From the NCBI GenBank assembly GCA_036172455.1, contig JAXKVY010000001.1:310001-374000 (forward strand): a stretch of 64,000 nucleotides of DNA. The letters are read 5' to 3'. Below are positions 1 to 7,964 of this stretch, piece by piece (within the stretch, counting starts at the first letter, position 1; each line of letters begins with the position of its first letter). The translations under genes and the position numbers were made by a program. The DNA comes from Candidatus Izemoplasma sp. (GTDB taxonomy: Bacteria > Bacillota_I > Bacilli_A > Izemoplasmatales > Izemoplasmataceae). The notes under the pieces were generated by a model. That model saw only the letters and a list, made by a program, of their open reading frames with translations, made no database searches and was not told the DNA's origin.

Positions 1-414
1 CACACCAACAAGGGTTTTTATATTACGGTCTAATACTTTTTTAACATGTCCTTCTTGTCGTGCACCATATGAAAAATCGGTGACATAAACTAAAACATGA
101 TCTTTATTCATTGCCCCATTAATATTGTCGGCAGGAATAAAGACATCTTCTTCTTTTACATCATCTGGAATTAAAAAGCCAAACCCTTTTTCTTTTAAAT
201 CAAGTTTACCCGTCATGTAATTGGTATATTCAATTAATTGGACATTATTTTGATTACTTTCAATAACACGTGCATCTTCAATTAACCCATTGAGGGTTTT
301 CATAAAGGTCACGATCTCATCACTGTCAGTAATATTCATTTTTGCTTTTAATATATCTATACCAACAGGTTCTTCTTGATACGATTCAAGAGCATTTATA
401 ATGCGTTCTTTCAT
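1..414 (-). CDS. rnr: Ribonuclease R, N-terminal part (cut by window edge)
   Basis: An open frame of 138 codons runs from an ATG at 414 off the left edge; the C-terminal catalytic part is not in the window. RNase R is a processive 3'-5' exoribonuclease that degrades structured RNA and works with SmpB in trans-translation. Seen: an N-terminal winged-helix-like stretch, then a cold-shock-type segment with KLDLKEKGFGFLIPDD (about residues 68-83) and EEDVFIPADNINGAM, which is the usual RNase R CSD1 pattern. A clear AGGAGGTG lies about 5 bases before the ATG. It follows secG, the usual Bacillota order secG-rnr-smpB. The secG terminator precedes it, so it depends on readthrough or on a promoter I could not define. 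Confidence 0.9.
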   Translation of the reverse strand, partial: MKERIINALESYQEEPVGIDILKAKMNITDSDEIVTFMKTLNGLIEDARVIESNQNNVQLIEYTNYMTGKLDLKEKGFGFLIPDDVKEEDVFIPADNINGAMNKDHVLVYVTDFSYGARQEGHVKKVLDRNIKTLVGV

Positions 415-436
415 TTTCCCACCTCCTAATTAGTAG

Positions 437-463
437 AGAAAAAAAACACTCTACACGAGTGTT
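437..463 (-). terminator. Terminator after secG
   Basis: A 7-bp stem (AACACTC/GAGTGTT) with a 5-base loop is followed on the minus strand by a run of T. It starts 2 bases after the secG stop and lies only about 23 bases before the rnr start, so rnr expression would need readthrough. Confidence 0.8.
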
Positions 464-464
464 C

Positions 465-686
465 TTAAAGGACAATTGCAATAATACTAACAACAAAGAA
501 TACAACGCTTGTTCCAAGTGTTAGCCGGGTCATTAACAATTCAAACCCTCGTTGTTTTTGGTTATTGAACAACTCGCTTTTTTCACCGGAAAAGGCATTG
601 GCTGCATTATCTTTTGTACTTTGTAAAACAACTAACGTGATTAATAACATACTTACGATTAACAGTATAATATCTATTGATCTCAT
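465..686 (-). CDS. secG: Preprotein translocase subunit SecG
   Basis: The 73-residue product has the size and layout of SecG, the small accessory subunit of the SecYEG channel. There is one membrane helix at about residues 5-22, a polar loop (about 24-48, with NAFSGEKSELF), and a second helix at about 52-72. Both the hairpin topology and the N-A-F-S-G-like loop are typical of Bacillota SecG. An AGGAGG site precedes the ATG. It has its own strong promoter (723-751) and its own terminator. It sits between eno and rnr, as in many Bacillota. Confidence 0.9.
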   Translation of the reverse strand: MRSIDIILLIVSMLLITLVVLQSTKDNAANAFSGEKSELFNNQKQRGFELLMTRLTLGTSVVFFVVSIIAIVL

Positions 687-722
687 TTTGATTCCTCCTA
701 CGCTTTGATGACTGCAATAATC

Positions 723-751
723 ATTTTATCGTGTTTATGGCATTATGTCAA
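723..751 (-). promoter_or_regulatory. Sigma-A promoter of secG
   Basis: On the minus strand there is a perfect TTGACA (746-751), a 17-base spacer and TAAAAT (723-728), about 37 bases ahead of the secG ATG. Confidence 0.8.
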
Positions 752-806
752 TACATATTGCCTGAATTCACCATACTTATTATAGAGAAAAAATGCGTAA
801 ATTTCA

Positions 807-834
807 AGAAAAAAGGAACGATTACTCGTTCCTT
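807..834 (-). terminator. Terminator after eno
   Basis: A perfect 9-bp stem (AAGGAACGA/TCGTTCCTT) with a 4-base loop is followed by a T run on the minus strand, 7 bases after the eno stop codon. Confidence 0.88.
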
Positions 835-840
835 ATGAAT

Positions 841-2130
<1,290 letters not shown>

Positions 2131-2179
2131 TTAATTAACATCTCCTTTTCATTTTTTAAATGCATTCTTTTACAGTTTA

Positions 2180-2208
2180 ATTATAAGCCAAAATGGCTTT
2201 ATTTACAA
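2180..2208 (-). promoter_or_regulatory. Promoter of eno
   Basis: Minus strand TTGTAA (2203-2208), 17-base spacer, perfect TATAAT (2180-2185). The spacer contains a short AGCC/GGCT inverted repeat that could be an operator or may be chance. Confidence 0.65.
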
Positions 2209-2234
2209 ATATTATAGTAAGATTGAAAACACTT

Positions 2235-2675
2235 TCAGTTTGTAGTTCGTTGATATATTAATCCCATACTTATGACTAGAATTATCCATTCAAACGTGTT
2301 TGATATGTTTGAGAATAACTCAGGAAACGGATTTAACAGTTGACCAATGTACACTGGATGATAAAACAATCTCATGAAAAATGGCAACAAATCAAACCCA
2401 AATAACAAGACTTGGAATGTGACCAAACTTAATAAGTAAGCATTTAAGACACTTATTATTGCGATCACACCATAAAGCCAGTGCGTTATCTGATATTGTT
2501 TACGAATATTATTTCCAAGAAACACTATCAATAGTAAGAATATAATAGTAAGTCCCGTATTAATTAATCTCATCAATAGATAATTTGTAAGGCCGTAAAA
2601 CACGCCAACAATTAATGAGCCTAAAAGACTTGCGACAACGACATAAGCCAAATCTATTTTATCAATTTTTGTCAT
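2235..2675 (-). CDS. Small integral membrane protein of unknown function
   Basis: I do not recognise a family. From an ATG at 2675 the product is 146 residues with about four hydrophobic helices: roughly 9-35, 36-52, 64-92 and 121-142. The longer frame begins at 2699, inside the gpmI terminator stem; the internal ATG with GGTGA 6 bases upstream is the better start. The gene lies between gpmI and eno, where other Bacillota have no gene, and follows the gpmI terminator so closely that its expression probably relies on readthrough from gpmI. Confidence 0.65.
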   Translation of the reverse strand: MTKIDKIDLAYVVVASLLGSLIVGVFYGLTNYLLMRLINTGLTIIFLLLIVFLGNNIRKQYQITHWLYGVIAIISVLNAYLLSLVTFQVLLFGFDLLPFFMRLFYHPVYIGQLLNPFPELFSNISNTFEWIILVISMGLIYQRTTN

Positions 2676-2683
2676 AAAATCAC

Positions 2684-2707
2684 CCAAAAAAAGGTGCAAA
2701 GCACCTT
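2684..2707 (-). terminator. Terminator after gpmI
   Basis: AAGGTGC/GCACCTT, a 7-bp stem with a 3-base loop and a following T run on the minus strand. The stem overlaps the gpmI stop codon, and the T run runs into the ribosome binding site of the next gene. Confidence 0.7.
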
Positions 2708-4223
2708 ATTTCTTATTCACTAATGACTTACCAGTCATTTCGCTTGGTTGTTCAACACCGAGATATTCTAACATTGTCGGTGCCACGTCTGCCAAGATAC
2801 CACCATCACGAATGGTAATATCTTTATCGGTAATAATAAGTGGTACTAAATTCGTTGTATGGGCTGTAAAGATGTTTCCATCCTCATCAAGCATTTTTTC
2901 AGCATTTCCATGATCCGCTGTAACAATTGCTACGCCACCTTTATCTAAGATTGCATCAACGACTTTACCAACACATTCATCGACTGTTTCAACAGCTTTG
3001 ATTGTTGCAGGAATATCTCCTGTGTGACCAACCATGTCACAGTTTGCATAATTTAATATAATCGTATCATGTTTATCTGATGCGATTTCATCTAATATTT
3101 TTTCAGTGACCGTGTACGCACTCATCTCAGGTTGCATATCATAAGTCGCTACTTTCGGACTATTCACAAGGACGCGTTTACTGTTTTTGATTTCCTTATC
3201 AACGCCACCATCAAAGAAGAATGTTACATGGGCATATTTTTCAGTTTCGGCAATACGTAATTGATTTAAGCCTGCATCACTGATCACATCACCATACATA
3301 TTATCAAGTTTCTGTAACCCAAACGCGATATCACCTTTGACATTTTCAGAATAACTCATTGTTTGTACGAATGTGATATCATGCGGTCCATTCTTATGCT
3401 CGACACCAGATGCTTCTGGGTTAGATAATGCAGTACTAATTTGGATCGCACGATCAGGTCTAAAGTTCGCAAATATAACGCTGTCTTTATCTTCAATCAT
3501 ACCGTTTTTATTTACCACAAACGGAATCACAAATTCATCCCATATTTTTTCTTTATGGTTCGCTTTAACACCGGCGATTGGATCTTCATAATGCGGTCCT
3601 TTAGCTTGTGTCATAACATCATAATGTTTTTGGATACGTTCCCAGTTTTTATCCCGGTCCATTCCATAATAACGTCCCCCCACTGTGGCAATTTTACCAT
3701 AGTTAATCTCATCCATGTAATCCAGTAATTCTTGAATATAGATTGGCGCAGAATCTGGAGGTACATCCCGTCCATCTAACAAGGCATGAACATATGTTTC
3801 TTCGACGCCTTGATCTTTGGCTAAATCTAAGAACGCTTTAATGTGAAGAATGTGACTATGCACACCACCATCACTTAAGAGTCCCATAATGTGTAGTTTT
3901 GAATCATTGTCTTTTACGTTTTTAATCGCATCAAGATATGTGTCATTCTTAAAAAATGACTTGTCTTCGATAGCTTTATTGATCCGTGTTAACGATTGGT
4001 AAACAACACGTCCGGCACCTAAATTCATGTGTCCAACTTCACTGTTCCCCATTTGTCCTTCTGGTAATCCAACCGCAAGACCGTCTGCACGCATCGTATT
4101 TGTTGGATATTCTTTCATTAATAAATCGACATTAGGCGTATTTGCCATTTTCACGGCATTCCCTGTCTCATTTTCTTCTAAACCAAACCCATCCATAATG
4201 ATAAGCGCTACGGGTTTTTTCAT
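2706..4223 (-). CDS. gpmI: 2,3-bisphosphoglycerate-independent phosphoglycerate mutase
   Basis: Interconverts 3- and 2-phosphoglycerate through a phosphoserine intermediate, using Mn2+. The 505-residue product has the alkaline-phosphatase-like fold motifs: MDGFGLEENETGNAV at the N-terminus, the catalytic serine in GNSEVGHMNLGAGR, HALLDGRDVPPDSA, NFRPDRAIQ, and the late metal site TADHGNAEKM. The open frame extends 8 codons further, but the ATG at 4223 has GAGGTGA 6 bases upstream and gives the usual MKKPVALI start. It heads the glycolytic block followed by eno. A candidate cre site lies upstream, at 4290-4303. Confidence 0.97.
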   Translation of the reverse strand: MKKPVALIIMDGFGLEENETGNAVKMANTPNVDLLMKEYPTNTMRADGLAVGLPEGQMGNSEVGHMNLGAGRVVYQSLTRINKAIEDKSFFKNDTYLDAIKNVKDNDSKLHIMGLLSDGGVHSHILHIKAFLDLAKDQGVEETYVHALLDGRDVPPDSAPIYIQELLDYMDEINYGKIATVGGRYYGMDRDKNWERIQKHYDVMTQAKGPHYEDPIAGVKANHKEKIWDEFVIPFVVNKNGMIEDKDSVIFANFRPDRAIQISTALSNPEASGVEHKNGPHDITFVQTMSYSENVKGDIAFGLQKLDNMYGDVISDAGLNQLRIAETEKYAHVTFFFDGGVDKEIKNSKRVLVNSPKVATYDMQPEMSAYTVTEKILDEIASDKHDTIILNYANCDMVGHTGDIPATIKAVETVDECVGKVVDAILDKGGVAIVTADHGNAEKMLDEDGNIFTAHTTNLVPLIITDKDITIRDGGILADVAPTMLEYLGVEQPSEMTGKSLVNKK

Positions 4224-4245
4224 AGTTATCACCTCTAACAAACAC

Positions 4246-4274
4246 ATTATAGTATAAAAACAGTAAAATTCATA
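4246..4274 (-). promoter_or_regulatory. Candidate promoter of gpmI
   Basis: Minus strand perfect TATAAT at 4246-4251. The hexamer 17 bases upstream (TATGAA, 4269-4274) is a poor match to TTGACA, so only the -10 is convincing. Confidence 0.45.
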
Positions 4275-4289
4275 GTAATATAGCCTATG

Positions 4290-4303
4290 TGATAGCGTTT
4301 ACA
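4290..4303. promoter_or_regulatory. Candidate CcpA cre site between gpmI and the GH13 gene
   Basis: TGATAGCGTTTACA matches 13 of 14 positions of the consensus TGWAARCGYTWNCW. It lies in the 142-base divergent intergenic region, upstream of both predicted promoters, so it could act on either gene. No CcpA gene is in the window. Confidence 0.45.
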
Positions 4304-4342
4304 CATTTAGGTGTATGTATTTCTTTTCTTATCAAAGTATAT

Positions 4343-4348
4343 TATAAT
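4343..4348 (+). promoter_or_regulatory. -10 element of the GH13 gene
   Basis: TATAAT on the plus strand 17 bases before the start codon; no good -35 was found. The transcript would have a very short leader containing GAGGTGA. Confidence 0.45.
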
Positions 4349-4365
4349 GATTGTGAGGTGATTTT

Positions 4366-6450
4366 ATGGCACAACTATATTTAGAAACTGTCCATCAGAT
4401 ATTAAAAGATCAAGTCGGTAAACAAATATATAATTACACGGTTCCTGATTTATGGAACTGTTTTGACTATGATCCCCATAAATTTATTAAAACTCCAGAT
4501 AATGAGTTAATGGTTGATCCCTTTGATTTTTATGCGTCACTTATTGAATCATATATCTTACCTAAGAAAAAGGATAACAAAGATTATCTTAAAAGCTATG
4601 CTCAATTACAGAACCGTTCATTAAATAAACGGAATTATTTACCGGGCGATTGGATAAAAAAAAGCACACTCTATTCAACAATGATACGTGCAAGTGGTGC
4701 ATGGGATCATGACCGTAGTGGTAGATTAGAAGATGCTAATATCTATCAGATGCAGGAAACAGGTAGTTTTATCAAGATGCTTGCGTTGTTACCACTACTT
4801 AAAAAGATGGGTGTTGATGTGGTTTACATGTTACCGATCTCGCTCTTTAGTTTGAAAGATAAAAAAGGCGATTTGGGAAGTCCTTATGGTGTTAAAAGTT
4901 TCACAAAACTAGATCCTAATTTAAAGGATAGTTTAACAGGTGACAGTTTGACAGTGGATGAGGAATTCAAAGCCTTTGTTGAAGCATGTCACATTTTAGA
5001 CATGAAAGTTATCATTGATATTATTCCAAGAACAAACTCAGTAGATAGTGACTTAATCAGAAGTCATCCTGAATGGTTTTATTGGATTAAAGCAAGTGAA
5101 TATGATCAATACAAAACACCAACGATTCCAGGGATTCCACCAACAGCTACACCTACTATCGATATGATGGAACGGGTATATAAAGACCCTGATACCTTAC
5201 GACATATTAATATGTTCCAATATGATCCTAAAACACAAGATAAAGAACTGTGGGAATCAATACGGCGTAAGAAAAATTTATCAAAAGCAATTGAAGAAAC
5301 TTTTGACTTACGGGTAGCACCGGCATTCAGTGATTATATCAATGATCCACAACCACCATGGACTGATGTCACTTTCTTTAGAATGTATGAAGATTTTCCA
5401 AAAGCAACAAAAAAATTCTTAGATACTACTGAACGACCACCTTATATATTATATGATACGATTAAGTCGAATATGTACCCAGGTGATCAACCAAATATGG
5501 GACTTTGGAATACATTAGCCGATATTGTACCCGCTTATCAGCGTGCCTTTGGCATTGATGGTGCACGGATTGATATGGGCCATGCATTACCACGCGAATT
5601 ACTCCATTTAATTATTAGAAAAGCACGCAAAAATGATCCTGACTTTTGTTTTATAGCTGAAGAACTTCAACCACAAAACGCGCACAAAGCAAGAGAAAAT
5701 GAATATAACTTAATTATTAGTAATGGGTTCGTTATGGAACCTCGCTTCTTTGAAGGTAAGTTGCTTGAATTCATTCATCAAAGTATCAATTTACCTATCC
5801 CCGTTTTAGCGATGGGAGAAAGTCATGATACACCTAGACTAGCAGCTCGTGAGGGTGGACCAACTATTGCCAGACTATTAACAATCCTCAATATGTTTAT
5901 GCCTGAGGCAGTCCCCTTCATTAACAGTGGTCAAGAAGTCTATGAAACGCAACCGATGAATACTGGACTTGATTGTCGTGACAATGAACAATATATGCTC
6001 GATCCGAATGATCCGTATTACGGAAAATTAGCGCTGTTTGATAAATATGAATTCCATTATACCAATGATCGTCGCTGGGAATTACCAGATATCTTAGACT
6101 TTATTCGTCCAATAAGAACAAAATACTTACCACAAATTACAAACAAAAAGTACTTTGTCCCACTTTATGGTGACAATCATCCTGACACACTCATTGGTCT
6201 AAGTTATTACAAAAACACCAAGCGTAAAGAACATAATATGTTAATCATACTTGCCAATAGTAATCCATATGATGAAGTGAAGCGAGCTATCCCTATTCAT
6301 ACCTTGAGGGATAAATCACAGAACAAAGCTACTGTAGGTAAGCTTCTCTTTTCAACCCACGAATCTCCAAGGCCATTTACACAGTTTTTCAATGTGAATA
6401 CATTAGATATTCATTTAGGTCCTGGCGAAGTTAAAATTATTGAAATTTAA
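4366..6450 (+). CDS. GH13 (alpha-amylase family) enzyme of unknown specificity
   Basis: A 694-residue cytoplasmic protein without a signal peptide. The (beta/alpha)8 GH13 core is visible: MGVDVVYMLPIS (early strand), MKVIIDIIPR, nucleophile Asp403 in FGIDGARIDMGHALP with Arg401, general acid Glu432 in FCFIAEEL, and His487-Asp488 in MGESHDTPR. A long insert separates the early strands from the catalytic region (about residues 225-330), and a beta-rich C-terminal domain ends in LGPGEVKIIEI. The layout recalls glucanotransferases or GlgE-like maltosyltransferases more than a simple amylase, but I cannot assign the reaction. It is one of only three plus-strand genes. A cre-like site and a TATAAT lie upstream. 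It probably acts on glycogen or maltodextrin, given the glg genes elsewhere in the window. Confidence 0.8.
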   Translation: MAQLYLETVHQILKDQVGKQIYNYTVPDLWNCFDYDPHKFIKTPDNELMVDPFDFYASLIESYILPKKKDNKDYLKSYAQLQNRSLNKRNYLPGDWIKKSTLYSTMIRASGAWDHDRSGRLEDANIYQMQETGSFIKMLALLPLLKKMGVDVVYMLPISLFSLKDKKGDLGSPYGVKSFTKLDPNLKDSLTGDSLTVDEEFKAFVEACHILDMKVIIDIIPRTNSVDSDLIRSHPEWFYWIKASEYDQYKTPTIPGIPPTATPTIDMMERVYKDPDTLRHINMFQYDPKTQDKELWESIRRKKNLSKAIEETFDLRVAPAFSDYINDPQPPWTDVTFFRMYEDFPKATKKFLDTTERPPYILYDTIKSNMYPGDQPNMGLWNTLADIVPAYQRAFGIDGARIDMGHALPRELLHLIIRKARKNDPDFCFIAEELQPQNAHKARENEYNLIISNGFVMEPRFFEGKLLEFIHQSINLPIPVLAMGESHDTPRLAAREGGPTIARLLTILNMFMPEAVPFINSGQEVYETQPMNTGLDCRDNEQYMLDPNDPYYGKLALFDKYEFHYTNDRRWELPDILDFIRPIRTKYLPQITNKKYFVPLYGDNHPDTLIGLSYYKNTKRKEHNMLIILANSNPYDEVKRAIPIHTLRDKSQNKATVGKLLFSTHESPRPFTQFFNVNTLDIHLGPGEVKIIEI

Positions 6451-6454
6451 ATAT

Positions 6455-6485
6455 AAAAAAAGTCTGGTGCGCCAGACTTTTTATT
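6455..6485. terminator. Bidirectional terminator between the GH13 gene and folT
   Basis: AGTCTGG/CCAGACT stem with a 4-base loop, flanked by A and T runs on both sides, between the convergent gene ends at 6450 and 6492. Confidence 0.88.
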
Positions 6486-6491
6486 TGATGT

Positions 6492-7016
6492 CTATGATAA
6501 AGAATGTTTTAGTGTTTCAAGATCGTATGCCAAGACACGGCGATAAAGTACATCGATAACTAACATTTGTAAAGGTAACTTAATTAATAATGTAACAACT
6601 CGCGCTGGGAACATAGCATAACTACCTTCTTGGAAAAAGATATAAAGTTGTAACGTATTAAGACCGAATGTTACGGTGCTTGTCATAAGAACAACTAAGA
6701 TCAGTTTTAACACCGAGTACTCTTTTTTATATAAGAATAACCCTGGCATTATACCCCAAAGCATTGAACTCACTGTAAATAAGTTAAATCCGGTTGCCAA
6801 GTTGGGTACCATAATATTTATCCAGTCCGCTGTGAAGCCACCAATAGCCCCGGCAAGAGGACCAAACATTATACCCACAATCATTAAGGGAATGTCATAA
6901 AAAGTAAAACGATACGTTGCAATGGTCAGACTAAATCCAACTTTTAGTACCGTTGCAATTGCCACTAAAATAGCAATGCGAATTAAAATGTGTAATGTAA
7001 AATGTGTTTTACGCAT
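6492..7016 (-). CDS. folT: Folate ECF transporter substrate-binding (S) component
   Basis: A 174-residue membrane protein with about five to six helices and the ECF S-component pattern: a short basic N-terminus, then IRIAILVAIATVLKVGFS, FYDIPLMIVGIMFGPLAGAI and GFTADWINIM. It would capture folate and deliver it to a shared energising module (EcfA/A'/T), which is not in this window. The assignment to folate rather than another vitamin rests mainly on the tetrahydrofolate riboswitch directly upstream (7071-7158). AGGAGG precedes the ATG. It ends at a terminator shared with the convergent GH13 gene. Confidence 0.88.
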   Translation of the reverse strand: MRKTHFTLHILIRIAILVAIATVLKVGFSLTIATYRFTFYDIPLMIVGIMFGPLAGAIGGFTADWINIMVPNLATGFNLFTVSSMLWGIMPGLFLYKKEYSVLKLILVVLMTSTVTFGLNTLQLYIFFQEGSYAMFPARVVTLLIKLPLQMLVIDVLYRRVLAYDLETLKHSLS

Positions 7017-7020
7017 AAAT

Positions 7021-7060
7021 AAAAAACCTCCTATGTATATTTAGAGGTCCACCTCAAAAA
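7021..7060 (-). promoter_or_regulatory. Expression platform of the folT riboswitch
   Basis: After the aptamer, the minus strand carries GAGGT, then ACCTC, then the folT Shine-Dalgarno TAGGAGGT. The middle ACCTC can pair with either the upstream GAGGT or the SD, so ligand binding probably controls ribosome access. I saw no T-run terminator here, which favours translational control. Confidence 0.6.
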
Positions 7061-7070
7061 AGCTTATTTT

Positions 7071-7158
7071 TCAGCGGACGCACTATTTCACCGCCACATG
7101 TGTGTTCGTTTATACCCAACTTCCCATGGTATAACACTTAACGCGAAATAGCTACTCT
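7071..7158 (-). promoter_or_regulatory. Tetrahydrofolate (THF) riboswitch
   Basis: The minus strand shows the conserved THF aptamer blocks in order: GAGTAG, then TTCGCGTTAAGTG, a variable stem, GGCGGTGAAA, and TGCGTCCGCTGA. The outer halves pair as in the Rfam THF class (pairing AGAGTAGC.. with the 3' block through the central stems). It sits between a strong promoter and folT. Confidence 0.9.
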
Positions 7159-7168
7159 GACAATACTT

Positions 7169-7196
7169 ATTGTATCAAAATAAAAGTCGATGTCAA
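7169..7196 (-). promoter_or_regulatory. Promoter of folT and its riboswitch
   Basis: Minus strand perfect TTGACA (7191-7196), 16-base spacer, TACAAT (7169-7174), about 10 bases before the aptamer. Confidence 0.75.
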
Positions 7197-7212
7197 CAAA
7201 GAAACAATCGAT

Positions 7213-7875
7213 TTATAAAGAAAAATCGATTGGTGTGCGCTGGTTCTTTTTTAAAAAGCTATTAATCTTAGAAAAAACATGTGAACCAAAGAATGAATGT
7301 CTAGCACTTAACGGACTCGGATGACTCGACGATATGACTAAATGATGAGGATTATGAATATAGTCTTTATAAACTTTGGCTTTATTTCCCCAAAATACAA
7401 AGACTTTTGGGGTATCGTTTTGATCAAGTAATGACATGATATCTATCAAAAGCTTTTGCCAGCCCACATTTTTGTGACTGAGAGGAGCATTTTCTTCAAC
7501 AGTTAAAATGGCATTTAACAATAATACACCTTGTCTTGCCCATGTCGTTAAATCTCCATGTTGGGGAATATCTATCCCTAAATCATTGTGCATTTCTTTA
7601 AAAATATTTTTTAGTGATGGCGGAATTTTAATTCCTTTATGTACACTAAAAGCCAGCCCATTGGCTTGGCCTTTGTTATGATATGGATCTTGTCCAATAA
7701 TAACGACTTTAACATCTGAAAAAGGACACTCTTTAAGGGCATTAAACACATCACTTTTGGGTGGATAAATAGTATTTTTTTGATAAGCTTTATTTAAAAC
7801 CGTTATTATTGTGTCAAGATATGATAGATCAGTATACGTTTCTAGTCGTTTTCGCCAATCTTTTGGTAGTTCCAT
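7213..7875 (-). CDS. ung: Uracil-DNA glycosylase (family 1)
   Basis: Removes uracil from DNA to start base-excision repair. The 220 residues match Ung length. Seen: the water-activating loop VVIIGQDPYHNKGQANG with the catalytic Asp, FSVHKGIKIPPSLKNIF, LLLNAILTVEENAPLSHKN, and the DNA-minor-groove loop SSHPSPLSARHSFFGS with the catalytic His. The ATG at 7875 has AGGTGA upstream. It is a single gene between the folT leader and the ppdK terminator. Confidence 0.98.
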   Translation of the reverse strand: MELPKDWRKRLETYTDLSYLDTIITVLNKAYQKNTIYPPKSDVFNALKECPFSDVKVVIIGQDPYHNKGQANGLAFSVHKGIKIPPSLKNIFKEMHNDLGIDIPQHGDLTTWARQGVLLLNAILTVEENAPLSHKNVGWQKLLIDIMSLLDQNDTPKVFVFWGNKAKVYKDYIHNPHHLVISSSHPSPLSARHSFFGSHVFSKINSFLKKNQRTPIDFSL

Positions 7876-7917
7876 ATTATCACCTAATCATAGTATACTA
7901 AAGAGTCCCTGTAAACG

Positions 7918-7949
7918 CAAAAAAAAGATAGCACAAACGTGCTATCTTT
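7918..7949 (-). terminator. Terminator after ppdK
   Basis: An 11-bp perfect stem (AAAGATAGCAC/GTGCTATCTTT), 4-base loop and an eight-base T run on the minus strand, 16 bases past the ppdK stop. Confidence 0.92.
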
Positions 7950-7964
7950 ACATATTAAAATCAA

